Origin: an uncultured Oscillospiraceae bacterium
GTDB lineage: Bacteria; Bacillota; Clostridia; Oscillospirales; Oscillospiraceae
Direction: 5' to 3'
NCBI GenBank assembly: GCA_934591705.1
Contig: CAKTPM010000002.1
Location: forward strand, 1-64,000
DNA length: 64,000 nucleotides
Below the pieces are notes generated by a model. That model was not told where the DNA came from and ran no database searches. It saw only the letters and a program-made list of their open reading frames with translations. Both the position numbers and the translations under genes were made by a program. Position 1 is the stretch's first letter. Every line of letters begins with the position of its first letter. Shown here in pieces: positions 1-6,643 of the stretch.

Positions 1-2
1 TG

Positions 3-833
3 TGCATCGCCTCCGTCATGGGCGGCGCCATGTTCGGCGACAACCTCAGCTTTATTTCCGACACCACCATCGCCGCCTGCTCCACCCAGGGCACGGAGAT
101 GAAGGACAAGTTCCGGGCCAACTTCAAGATCGCCCTGCCCGCCGCCCTGGCGGCCCTGGTGCTGATCATTGTCGTTTCGCTGGGCACCGATGTGCAGCGC
201 GCCGTCTCCGGCGGCCACGACCTGGTGCTGATCATCCCCTATGTGCTGGTGCTCATCGGCGGCATCATCGGCCTGAATGTGTTTGTGGTGCTGCTCATCG
301 GCATCGCCGCCGGCGCCGCCATCACCCTCCTCACCGGCCAGGTCACCGCCCTGGAGCTCATGGCCAACATGGGCGGCGGCGTGTCGGACATGTTCGAGAC
401 CATCCTGGTGACGCTGCTGGTGGCCTCCCTGTGCGGCCTCATCCGGGCCTACGGCGGCTTTGAGAGCATCCTGGCCTTCATCCGCCGGGTGTTCCGGGGC
501 AAGCGGGGCGGCCAGCTGGGCATCGGCCTGCTGGTGGGCCTCATGGACATCGCCACCGCCAACAACACCGTGGCCATCGTCATGGCCGGCCCCATCGCCA
601 AGGAGGTGGCGGAGGAGTACGGCATCAGCCCCAAGCGCTCGGCCTCCCTGCTGGACACCTTCTCGTGCATCTTCCAGGGCATCATCCCCTACGGCGCCCA
701 GATGCTGGTGGCCCTCTCCACCTGCGCCACCCTGGGCTATGCCATCAGCGCCTTTGACATCATCCCCCTGCTGTTTTACCCCTTCCTGCTGTGCCTGTCC
801 AGCTTGCTTTTCATCCTCTTCGATAAGAAGTAA
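3..833 (+). CDS. NhaC-family Na+/H+ antiporter, C-terminal part
   Basis: The reading frame is open from the window edge, so the N-terminus is missing; about 277 residues are visible. The segment MFGDNLSFISDTTIAAC near the visible start is the conserved helix-breaking motif of the NhaC antiporter family (PF03553). It is followed by several hydrophobic segments and a short charged C-terminus (ILFDKK). The family exchanges cytoplasmic Na+ or other cations/organic solutes for protons at the inner membrane; the substrate cannot be read from this part. It ends 150 bp before the next gene. A second, clearly different NhaC-family gene lies at the other window edge. Confidence 0.85.
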   Translation, partial: CIASVMGGAMFGDNLSFISDTTIAACSTQGTEMKDKFRANFKIALPAALAALVLIIVVSLGTDVQRAVSGGHDLVLIIPYVLVLIGGIIGLNVFVVLLIGIAAGAAITLLTGQVTALELMANMGGGVSDMFETILVTLLVASLCGLIRAYGGFESILAFIRRVFRGKRGGQLGIGLLVGLMDIATANNTVAIVMAGPIAKEVAEEYGISPKRSASLLDTFSCIFQGIIPYGAQMLVALSTCATLGYAISAFDIIPLLFYPFLLCLSSLLFILFDKK

Positions 834-873
834 GCGCCCTCTTCGTATTTCCCTTACCCCTCTTTTTTCGTCC

Positions 874-903
874 GGAGCCCACCTTCCCGGGAAGGTGGGC
901 TCC
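874..903. repeat. perfect 30-bp palindrome
   Basis: Two 15-bp arms (GGAGCCCACCTTCCC and its exact reverse complement) abut without a loop. No T-run follows on either strand, so it is not a canonical intrinsic terminator, although it sits just after the antiporter gene and could act in 3'-end formation. It may be a copy of a dispersed palindromic element. Confidence 0.7.
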
Positions 904-982
904 CGGCGTATGGCCCTTGCTTTTTTGAGGAAAGTGTGATACCGTTGGATAGGAGATCATTCCGGTAAAAGGAGGCCTTGCC

Positions 983-1534
983 ATGCACTTTTGGGCGCAT
1001 CTGCGCACCATCACCCGCCACCGGCGGCTGGTGCGGCACTATTGCTTCCGTCTGGGGCTGTGCTGGCAGGGGCTCACCCACGACCTGAGCAAATTCTCCC
1101 CCACGGAGTTCTGGCGGGGGTGCAAATACTACCAGGGATATCGCAGCCCCAATGACCAGGAGCGCTTTGAAACCGGCGTCAGCCGGGCGTGGCTCCACCA
1201 CAAGGGCCGCAACCTCCACCACTTCGAGTACTGGCTGGATTACCGCCCGCAGGGCGATGGCACCATCCACATCGGCGGCGGCAAAATGCCCAAGAAATTC
1301 GTGGCGGAAATGTTCTGCGACCGCATCGCCGCCTGCCGGGTCTACCAGGGAGAGAAGTATACCGACGCCTCGCCCTACGAATACTATGACCGGGCCCGGC
1401 AGCGGAAGATCGGCGATCTCATCCATCCGGAGACCGACGCCCTCCTGGGCCGCTGGCTGCTGCTCTTTAAGGAGCAGGGGGAAAAGGCCGCCTGCCGGCA
1501 GATCAGAGAGGAGCTTCGGGATCCGAATTACTGA
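983..1534 (+). CDS. DUF5662 family protein
   Basis: This 183-residue soluble protein is rich in His, Trp, Tyr and Arg. It contains HDLSKFSPTEF near residue 34 and a histidine-dense stretch WLHHKGRNLHHFEYW near residue 73. These features match the uncharacterised DUF5662 family, whose conserved His/Asp residues look like a metal site. The start is supported by AAAGGAGG 7 nt upstream. It stands alone and is followed by a hairpin terminator. Biochemical function is unknown. No signal peptide or membrane segment is visible, so a cytoplasmic location is likely. Confidence 0.75.
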   Translation: MHFWAHLRTITRHRRLVRHYCFRLGLCWQGLTHDLSKFSPTEFWRGCKYYQGYRSPNDQERFETGVSRAWLHHKGRNLHHFEYWLDYRPQGDGTIHIGGGKMPKKFVAEMFCDRIAACRVYQGEKYTDASPYEYYDRARQRKIGDLIHPETDALLGRWLLLFKEQGEKAACRQIREELRDPNY

Positions 1535-1547
1535 CCCCTGCGCCCCC

Positions 1548-1573
1548 AAGATGCCCAAGAGGGCATCTTTTCC
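1548..1573 (+). terminator. intrinsic terminator after the DUF5662 gene
   Basis: A 9-bp stem (AAGATGCCC/GGGCATCTT) with AAGA loop is followed by a T-rich tail. Confidence 0.8.
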
Positions 1574-1615
1574 TCTTTGTGAAGAAGTTAACTTGTATTT
1601 TGCGGTCACTTTTTC

Positions 1616-1644
1616 TTGCATTTTATGTAAAAGGGGTATAAAAT
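1616..1644 (+). promoter_or_regulatory. probable sigma-A promoter of the radical SAM gene
   Basis: TTGCAT at 1616-1621 and TAAAAT at 1639-1644 are 17 nt apart, in an AT-rich gap about 30 nt upstream of the start codon. Confidence 0.5.
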
Positions 1645-1676
1645 ATTTTGGAATATGTGTCAAAGAGGTATCATGC

Positions 1677-2564
1677 ATGATCCATCCCTATAAAACCAGA
1701 GAGGGCGGCGCCACCGTCACCGTGTTTGTTCCCTACGACTGTCAGAACAATTGCCCTTTCTGCATCAATAAGAAAGAATATGCCGACTGCTCGTCCTTCA
1801 GCTTGGAGAAGATCCTGGCCTCCATCCGCACCCTGGACGCCATCACCCCCCGGTGCGACTTTGTATTCACCGGCGGCGAGCCCCTGGCGGACTTAGACGC
1901 CCTGCAGCAGATGCTGGACGCCATCCCCGCCACCCACAAGATCTATATCAACACCACCTTCCCCGCCCAGGCCCACACCACCTTTGGGGAGATGCTGGCC
2001 TTTACCGAGAAGAATAAGGACAAGATCACCTGCATGAATATCTCCCGGCATCTCCAGCATTATGTGGAGGAGAGCCCCGACGAGATCATCGGCCAGATCG
2101 CCTGCCCCACGCGCATCAACTGCGTGCTCTATAAGAAATACCCCGCGGACAAGCTGCCGGCCTATGTGGAGCGGTTTTTGCCCTACGGCATCCCCATCCA
2201 GTTCCGCTATGACTATACCGAGACCACCCCGGAGAACCTCTACGACCAGGAGCACGACGCCATTCTCCGGGATCTCAAGCGGCTTTTCACCTACCGGGGC
2301 CTGGACGGCTGCCGCATGCGCAACGGCTTCCACTTCTCCTACAAGGGTCTGCACATGACCTACCACAAGACCCTGCCCTACTCCACCATCGAGGAAAAGG
2401 GCCCCGACGGCGTGACCTACGACATCCTCTACGATGTGCTCATCAAGCAGACCGGCGAGATCCATAGCGACTGGACCGGTGTGCCCATGGATGTGGAGGC
2501 ATACCGCCATGTGGTCTACGAGCCCTATGACCTGCGTGTCCTGGAGGGCACGGTGGATTTTTGA
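1677..2564 (+). CDS. small radical SAM protein of unknown substrate
   Basis: This 295-residue protein has the cluster motif C-x3-C-x2-C at residues 22, 26 and 29 (CQNNCPFC) and FTGGEPL near residue 62, the glycine-rich SAM-binding motif. It therefore should bind a 4Fe-4S cluster and cleave S-adenosylmethionine. No C-terminal Cys-rich SPASM domain is present. The C-terminal half has many Tyr/Asp residues. ATG at 1677 is chosen because AGAGG lies 8 nt upstream; the open frame extends far upstream without a site. It stands alone, so context does not reveal the substrate. It is not NrdG-like or MoaA-like in length or tail. Confidence 0.85.
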   Translation: MIHPYKTREGGATVTVFVPYDCQNNCPFCINKKEYADCSSFSLEKILASIRTLDAITPRCDFVFTGGEPLADLDALQQMLDAIPATHKIYINTTFPAQAHTTFGEMLAFTEKNKDKITCMNISRHLQHYVEESPDEIIGQIACPTRINCVLYKKYPADKLPAYVERFLPYGIPIQFRYDYTETTPENLYDQEHDAILRDLKRLFTYRGLDGCRMRNGFHFSYKGLHMTYHKTLPYSTIEEKGPDGVTYDILYDVLIKQTGEIHSDWTGVPMDVEAYRHVVYEPYDLRVLEGTVDF

Positions 2565-2574
2565 AAAGCAGCAT

Positions 2575-2606
2575 AAAAGAGCCGCCCGAGGGCGGCTCTT
2601 TTTTTG
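2575..2606. terminator. bidirectional terminator between convergent genes
   Basis: A GAGCCGCC/GGCGGCTC stem is flanked by A-run and T-run. It serves the radical SAM gene (plus) and the ZIP gene (minus). Confidence 0.85.
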
Positions 2607-2619
2607 CGCTGCCGGACCC

Positions 2620-3351
2620 TCATCCCAGGGCGGTATCCAGCACCATCATCAAAAGAAAGCCCACCGTGAAGCCCAGGCAGCCGTGGGTCTCCTTGCCCTG
2701 GGGGATCAGCTCCTCCACCACCACATAGAGCATGGCCCCGGCGGCAAAGCTCAAGAGCCAGGGCATGGCGCTGCGGAGAAGCCCCGCCGCCAAAAACACG
2801 CTCATGCCCGCCAGGGGCTCCACCACCCCGGAGAGCACGCCTCGGGCAAAGGCCCGGCCCCGGGACATCCCCTGCTGCCGCAGAGGCAGGGAAATGGCCG
2901 TGCCCTCAGGGATGTTCTGGATGCCGATGCCCAGGGCCAGGGCCCAGGCCCCGGCCAGGCCGGCGGCGTTTTCCACCATGGCAAAGCCAAGGCCCACCGC
3001 CAGCCCCTCGGGGATATTGTGGAGGGTGATGGCCGCCGGCAGCAGCGCCGCGGTGCCGCCCCGCCGGGCCACCAGCACATCCAGCCGGGCCAGCAGCGCC
3101 GTACCGGCGGCAAGCCCTGCCGCCGCCGGCAGCCAGGGCACAGCGCTGCCGGCGGCCCCGGTCTGCTGAAGGGCGGGCAGAAGCAAGCTCCAGATGCCCG
3201 CCGCGCTCATCACCCCGGCGGCAAAGCCCAGCACCAGCCCCTCCCAGCGCCGGGGCAGGGGCCGGCGCAGGAGAAACACCGCCGCCGCCCCGACGGAGGT
3301 CATCAACAGCAAAAACAGGGTGCCGCACAGGCCCCAGAAAAAAAATGTCAT
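2620..3351 (-). CDS. ZIP family divalent metal transporter
   Basis: This 243-residue membrane protein has about eight hydrophobic segments. It carries the signatures HNIPEG and, about 35 residues later, QNIPEGTA; in ZIP transporters these lie in helices IV and V and form the binuclear metal site. The family imports Zn2+ or related divalent cations to the cytoplasm. ATG at 3351 is preferred, with AAAGG about 11 nt upstream; GTG codons at 3354 and 3363 are alternatives. The second motif has Gln instead of His, a common variation. No metal-responsive operator was recognised. Confidence 0.88.
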   Translation of the reverse strand: MTFFFWGLCGTLFLLLMTSVGAAAVFLLRRPLPRRWEGLVLGFAAGVMSAAGIWSLLLPALQQTGAAGSAVPWLPAAAGLAAGTALLARLDVLVARRGGTAALLPAAITLHNIPEGLAVGLGFAMVENAAGLAGAWALALGIGIQNIPEGTAISLPLRQQGMSRGRAFARGVLSGVVEPLAGMSVFLAAGLLRSAMPWLLSFAAGAMLYVVVEELIPQGKETHGCLGFTVGFLLMMVLDTALG

Positions 3352-3436
3352 CACGATCCGCACCTTTGCCGCAAAATTGTGTCGCTATCCCCAGTATAGC
3401 GGCCGGGGCGGAAAGTGTGCCTGCCGGAAAATATGT

Positions 3437-3457
3437 AGGACGGGCGCCGCCCGTCCT
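3437..3457. repeat. short palindrome after the lipoprotein gene
   Basis: AGGACGGGC and its reverse complement flank a 3-nt loop. There is no strong T-run. It lies 11 bp beyond the stop codon of the minus-strand lipoprotein gene and could be a weak terminator or a dispersed repeat. Confidence 0.4.
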
Positions 3458-3468
3458 GTGCCGGTGGC

Positions 3469-3801
3469 TCACCAGCTGCTGTTCTCGCCGTCCCGCAGGT
3501 CACCGTCGGTGTCGCGGACGGTGCCGTTCTCCACCATCTGCTGCCAGCTGCGCCTTGCCTCTGGGCTGCTGCGGCCGGCGGCGCTTCTGCCGGCGGCCCG
3601 GCTGCGCCCCACGATGGTGCCGCTCTCCCCGGGCCGGCGGCTGCGGGTCCTGCTGCTGTCCGTGGGATCCGTGGGGCTGGTGTAGTGGGTCTCCGGCTGG
3701 GGATATTTCCCGGCGGTGCCGGTCCCGGCTTTTTCGCCGCAGCCGGAGAGGGTCAAGACCGCCGCGGCCACCAGCAGAAACCGGATGCATGCTTTCTTCA
3801 T
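3469..3801 (-). CDS. small hypothetical lipoprotein
   Basis: This 110-residue protein begins MKKACIRFLLVAAAVLTLSGCG, a classic lipoprotein signal with lipobox LSGC, so it should be lipidated and anchored outside the membrane. The mature part is hydrophilic, rich in Arg, Ser, Thr and Pro, and looks disordered, ending in a short acidic stretch (DTDGDLRDGEN). GGAGGAAG 5 nt before the start supports the call. No family was recognised. The Arg/Ser-rich middle could in part reflect GC-rich drift of a linker. Confidence 0.65.
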   Translation of the reverse strand: MKKACIRFLLVAAAVLTLSGCGEKAGTGTAGKYPQPETHYTSPTDPTDSSRTRSRRPGESGTIVGRSRAAGRSAAGRSSPEARRSWQQMVENGTVRDTDGDLRDGENSSW

Positions 3802-3898
3802 GGCACTTCCTCCTTTGCTGCTCTTTTTTCTGTCTTTTCCTGACGAAATATAGTATCTGAGGAAGCCGCGAAATTATGGGTTGTAATTGCTGGCAGCA

Positions 3899-3927
3899 TT
3901 GCATTTTTTCTGAATCCGTGGTATACT
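3899..3927 (+). promoter_or_regulatory. sigma-A promoter of the uridine phosphorylase gene
   Basis: TTGCAT (3899-3904) and TATACT (3922-3927) are separated by 17 nt, about 85 nt before the ATG. The rest of the 3802-4011 gap is AT-rich without other recognisable content. Confidence 0.55.
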
Positions 3928-4011
3928 TTCTTTGTATTTTTATATACTGGAAGTAATTTTATTGGGAAATAATACGCAATTTTATCGATTTATTGCGGAA
4001 AGGAGCTTATT

Positions 4012-4785
4012 ATGCAGGCATTGGAAAAGCAATATCACATCCACTGCGCGCCGGGCGATGTGGGGCGCTATGTCATCCTCCCCGGCGACCCCGGCCGCTG
4101 CGAAAAGATCGCGGCCCTTTTTGACGACGCCCATTTCGTCAGCCAGAACCGGGAGTACACCGTCTACACCGGCACCCTCCTGGGGGAGAAGGTCTCCGTT
4201 TGCTCCACGGGCATCGGCGGCCCCAGCGCCTCCATCGCCATGGAGGAGCTCCACAACATCGGCGCGGACACCTTCATCCGGGCCGGCACCTGCGGCGGCA
4301 TCGAGCTGGATGTCCTCTCCGGGGATGTGGTGGTGGCCACCGGCGCCATCCGCTATGAGCACACCAGCCGGGAGTACGCCCCCATCGAGTACCCCGCCGT
4401 GGCCAACTTTGAGGTGACCACCGCCCTGGTGAACGCCTCCCGGGCCCTGGGCAAGCGCACCCACACCGGGGTGGTGCAGTGTAAGGACTCCTTCTACGGC
4501 CAGCACAGCCCTGACCGCTCCCCGGTCTCCTACGAGCTCCAGGCGAAGTGGACGGCCTGGAAGCGCCTGGGGGTCAAGGCCAGCGAGATGGAATCCGCCG
4601 CCCTGTTTGTGGTGGCCGATGCGCTCCGCTGCCGCTGCGGCAGCTGCTTCCATGTGGTGTGGAACCAGGAGCGGGAGGCCGCGGGCCTGGATCAAAACAT
4701 GAGCGAGGATACCTCCGCCGCCGTGCGTGTGGCCGTGGAGGCCCTGAAGCTCCTCATCGACGCCGACAGGCAGGCGGAGAAATAA
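4012..4785 (+). CDS. udp: uridine phosphorylase-type nucleoside phosphorylase
   Basis: This 257-residue cytosolic enzyme has VILPGDPGRCEKIA near residue 21 (phosphate-binding GDP loop), STGIGGPSASIAMEEL near residue 64, RAGTCGG near residue 90 and ASEMESAALF near residue 189, the sequence order of the NP-I family. The family splits uridine (or a purine nucleoside) with phosphate to base plus ribose-1-phosphate in nucleoside salvage. The residues favour uridine phosphorylase, but substrate is inferred. The start is supported by AAAGGAG 6 nt upstream. The 3' end is part of a duplicated junction (see the repeat entries). Confidence 0.88.
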   Translation: MQALEKQYHIHCAPGDVGRYVILPGDPGRCEKIAALFDDAHFVSQNREYTVYTGTLLGEKVSVCSTGIGGPSASIAMEELHNIGADTFIRAGTCGGIELDVLSGDVVVATGAIRYEHTSREYAPIEYPAVANFEVTTALVNASRALGKRTHTGVVQCKDSFYGQHSPDRSPVSYELQAKWTAWKRLGVKASEMESAALFVVADALRCRCGSCFHVVWNQEREAAGLDQNMSEDTSAAVRVAVEALKLLIDADRQAEK

Positions 4786-4846
4786 GCCGAAAAAAAGCAC
4801 CCCGCCGGGGTGCTTTTTCCGTTTCCTGCGGGGTCAGCCGTTTTTG
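4775..4846. repeat. duplicated junction, copy 1
   Basis: This 72-bp segment holds the last codons of the udp gene (GAG AAA TAA), a hairpin terminator and TCAGCCGTTTTT, which on the minus strand reads as the last codons of the ROK kinase gene (K-N-G-stop). It recurs at 5304-5384 with two substitutions and one 9-nt insertion. Confidence 0.9.
4791..4818 (+). terminator. intrinsic terminator after udp
   Basis: GCACCCC/GGGGTGC stem flanked by A- and T-runs; likely bidirectional. Confidence 0.85.
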
Positions 4847-4860
4847 GGACAAATAGGCGG

Positions 4861-5040
4861 CTATTGCGCCTGCCGGTCCTGGTCCATGTGCTCCATTGCA
4901 AACTGCACGCACTGCACAATAAACTCGCTGCGGCTCAAGTGATACTGTGCCGCCAGCTTATCTACCTTTTCCAGCATTTCGCGTTCCATCCGGATGGTGA
5001 ACTGCTCTTTTCGGTACTGTTTGGGTGTAAATTGTGCCAT
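4861..5040 (-). CDS. ribbon-helix-helix DNA-binding protein (59 aa)
   Basis: The 59-residue product begins MAQFTPKQYRKEQFTIRM. A basic beta-strand-like segment (EQFTIRMER) is followed by an amphipathic helix (EMLEKVDKLAAQY) and a second helix after LSRSEF, the pattern of CopG/Arc/MetJ dimeric repressors. ATG at 5040 is chosen because AAGGAGT precedes it by 7 nt; the open frame further upstream has no site. It is divergent from a 58-residue protein gene, and a perfect 14-bp inverted repeat lies between them, so autoregulation and repression of the neighbour are inferred. It begins 15 bp beyond junction repeat copy 1. It could be an antitoxin-type regulator, but no recognisable toxin is present. 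Confidence 0.75.
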   Translation of the reverse strand: MAQFTPKQYRKEQFTIRMEREMLEKVDKLAAQYHLSRSEFIVQCVQFAMEHMDQDRQAQ

Positions 5041-5058
5041 ATCATCACTCCTTGCCTC

Positions 5059-5088
5059 TTGACGATATGGTATCCCGAATGATATATT
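5059..5088 (+). promoter_or_regulatory. promoter of the 58-aa protein gene
   Basis: TTGACG (5059-5064) and TATATT (5083-5088) are 18 nt apart. The start of transcription would fall inside the inverted repeat at 5087-5121, as expected for repression. Confidence 0.5.
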
Positions 5089-5127
5089 AAATATAGGATT
5101 ATAATTCAATCCTATATTTAATCCTAT
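5087..5127. promoter_or_regulatory. operator: perfect 14-bp inverted repeat plus extra half-site
   Basis: TTAAATATAGGATT (5087-5100) and its exact complement (5108-5121) flank a 7-nt spacer. A further AATCCTAT copy overlaps and follows at 5120-5127. Ribbon-helix-helix repressors typically bind such repeated short half-sites, so this is the likely operator of the adjacent 59-aa regulator. Confidence 0.65.
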
Positions 5128-5137
5128 CGGAGGGCAC

Positions 5138-5314
5138 ATGGTAAACTATCAGAAAATGTACGCCATTCTCTGCGGGGCGGTAGATGCGGTCATCGACCCT
5201 CTGGAGAAGCTCCCCTCGGCCCGACCCCAGGCGCAGCTGCTGCGGCAAGCCCTGCTGGAGGCAGAGGAGCTCTACATCCAAGGGGCGCAGACCCCCTGCC
5301 CGCCGGAGAAATAA
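5138..5314 (+). CDS. 58-aa protein, paralogue of the product at 51569-51727
   Basis: The product begins MVNYQKMYAILCGAVDAV and is predicted as two amphipathic helices joined by a Pro-containing turn (KLPSARP). Over residues 1-47 it is identical to the 52-aa protein at 51569-51727 at 31 positions without gaps, including YAILCGAVD and ALLEAEE. GGAGG lies 4-5 nt before the ATG. Its last codons (GAG AAA TAA) lie within junction repeat copy 2 and match the end of udp, so the C-terminal tail (QTPCPPEK) was probably acquired on insertion. It is divergent from the ribbon-helix-helix gene. Function is unknown. The Y-x2-(M/I)-Y...EAEE-x-Y pattern resembles short uncharacterised Clostridia proteins I recall, without assigned role. 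Confidence 0.7.
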   Translation: MVNYQKMYAILCGAVDAVIDPLEKLPSARPQAQLLRQALLEAEELYIQGAQTPCPPEK

Positions 5315-5384
5315 GCCGCAAAAAAGCACCCCGCCGGGTGCTCCGGGGTGCTTTTTCCGTTTCCTGCGAGGTCAGCCGTTTTTG
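5304..5384. repeat. duplicated junction, copy 2
   Basis: This 81-bp copy matches 4775-4846 except for two substitutions and an inserted TGCTCCGGG in the hairpin. It covers the end of the 58-aa gene, a terminator, and the true end of the ROK gene. The two copies bracket a 457-bp module (4847-5303). Confidence 0.9.
5320..5356. terminator. terminator between convergent 58-aa and ROK genes
   Basis: This is the hairpin of junction copy 2, with a 9-nt insertion that creates an imperfect but extended GC stem between an A-run and a T-run. Confidence 0.75.
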
Positions 5385-6313
5385 CTGAAAAGGGCCGCGC
5401 CGATCATCCCGGCCTCGTTGCCCAGGGTGCAGCGGATGATGCGGGGGTGCTTTTTCGTATAGGCCGCGCCGTACTCCTGGCGGGATACCTCCTCCCGCAG
5501 AGGGGCCAGGAGGTTCTCCCCCTGGTTGGCCACGCCGCCGGAGAGGGCCACCACCTCCGGGAAGAAGGTGTTGACGATGTTCCCCACGCCGATGGCCAGA
5601 TAGCGGATGTAGTCCCGGACCACGGCGTCACCCGCCGGATCCCCGGCCTGCTGGGCCAAAAAGGCCGTGCGGCCATCCACACCGCCGTTTTCGGCGGCGA
5701 TGCGGTGGAGCTCGCTGTGGGGGTGGCTGTCCATGGCCTCCCGGGTCATGCGGATGAGGGCCGTGGCGGAGCTGTAGGCCTCAAAGCAGCCCCGGCGGCC
5801 GCAGGAGCAGGGCTGGCCGTCGGCCACAATGACCGTGTGGCCCAGCTCGCTGGCGGCGCCGGAAAAGCCCAGCAGCAGCCGGCCATCCAGCACCACGCCG
5901 CCTCCCACGCCGGTACCCAGGGTCACCACCACGGCGCTCTGGGCGCCGCGGGCCGCACCCACCGCCGCCTCCGCCAGGGCGGCGGCGTTGGCGTCGTTCA
6001 CCAGGCGCAGCTCACAGCCCGTCAGCTCCCGGATGGCGCTGCGGACATCGTAATGCTCCCAGCCCAGGTTGCAGGCATACACCACCGTTCCGGCGGCGTC
6101 ATCCACGGTGCCGGGGCAGCCCATGCCCACACCGGACACGCTCTGCCCTGCCGCTAAGTCCCGGATCATGGCGGCGATGGAGGCCGTCACCGCCGCCGGG
6201 CCCAGCCGGGCGCGGGTGGGGCAGGCGCTCTGCCGCAGGATCCTGCCGTTTTCGTCTACCAGCGCACCCTTGATGTTGGTGCCGCCCAGGTCGATGCCGA
6301 TATAGTTTTTCAT
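5372..6313 (-). CDS. ROK family glucokinase-type sugar kinase
   Basis: This 313-residue protein has the ATP-binding start GIDLGGTNIKGALVDENG, a second phosphate motif VTLGTGVGGGVVLDG and the ROK zinc signature CSCGRRGCFE near residue 165; the catalytic Asp is expected in NDANAA. The family phosphorylates glucose or other hexoses in the cytosol. The lack of an N-terminal helix-turn-helix makes it a kinase rather than a repressor. ATG at 6313 has TGGAG 9 nt upstream. It is divergent from malQ, which releases glucose, so glucokinase is the natural pairing; that is inference from context. Confidence 0.88.
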   Translation of the reverse strand: MKNYIGIDLGGTNIKGALVDENGRILRQSACPTRARLGPAAVTASIAAMIRDLAAGQSVSGVGMGCPGTVDDAAGTVVYACNLGWEHYDVRSAIRELTGCELRLVNDANAAALAEAAVGAARGAQSAVVVTLGTGVGGGVVLDGRLLLGFSGAASELGHTVIVADGQPCSCGRRGCFEAYSSATALIRMTREAMDSHPHSELHRIAAENGGVDGRTAFLAQQAGDPAGDAVVRDYIRYLAIGVGNIVNTFFPEVVALSGGVANQGENLLAPLREEVSRQEYGAAYTKKHPRIIRCTLGNEAGMIGAALFSKNG

Positions 6314-6397
6314 GTGCAACACTCCAGATCCCCGCCGTTTTTCGCAGAGGGCGGGGGATATTCCCGCCGAGGGGCCCCCGGCGGCGATAGTAAGACC

Positions 6398-6426
6398 ATT
6401 GTACCCAATGCCCGGGGAAAATACAA
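6398..6426 (-). promoter_or_regulatory. probable promoter of the ROK kinase gene
   Basis: On the minus strand TTGTAT and TACAAT are 17 nt apart. This leaves an 85-nt leader containing a GC-rich hairpin near 6350-6385. Confidence 0.5.
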
Positions 6427-6532
6427 GCGGGAATTTCCCCGGGCCTTCCCCGTGGGGCCTTCCAAGTCCGCTTTTTGGTGGTTTTACCCATTTTTGCCCC
6501 GGCTGCCGGTGGCTTAACTGTGGCGGTGCGTT

Positions 6533-6561
6533 TTGACTTTTTCGGGGGGAACTGCTACAAT
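6533..6561 (+). promoter_or_regulatory. promoter of malQ
   Basis: TTGACT (6533-6538) and TACAAT (6556-6561) are 17 nt apart. The 330-bp gap 6314-6643 thus holds two divergent promoters; no gene is seen in it. Confidence 0.6.
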
Positions 6562-6643
6562 AGAAGACAGGAAAAGCGCTTCCGGCCGCTGGCCGGAGCT
6601 CTATCAGCAAGGGCGCCCGCGGCGCCGTGAAAGGATGACCCCC

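Noticed and set aside
1152..1676. In-frame N-terminal extension of the radical SAM protein
   Set aside because: It lies in another frame of the DUF5662 gene and crosses its terminator; ATG 1677 has the ribosome site.
4861..5314. Classical toxin-antitoxin pair
   Set aside because: A ribbon-helix-helix gene beside a small gene suggests it, but the genes are divergent rather than operonic and the small protein has no RelE, HicA, PIN or MazF features.
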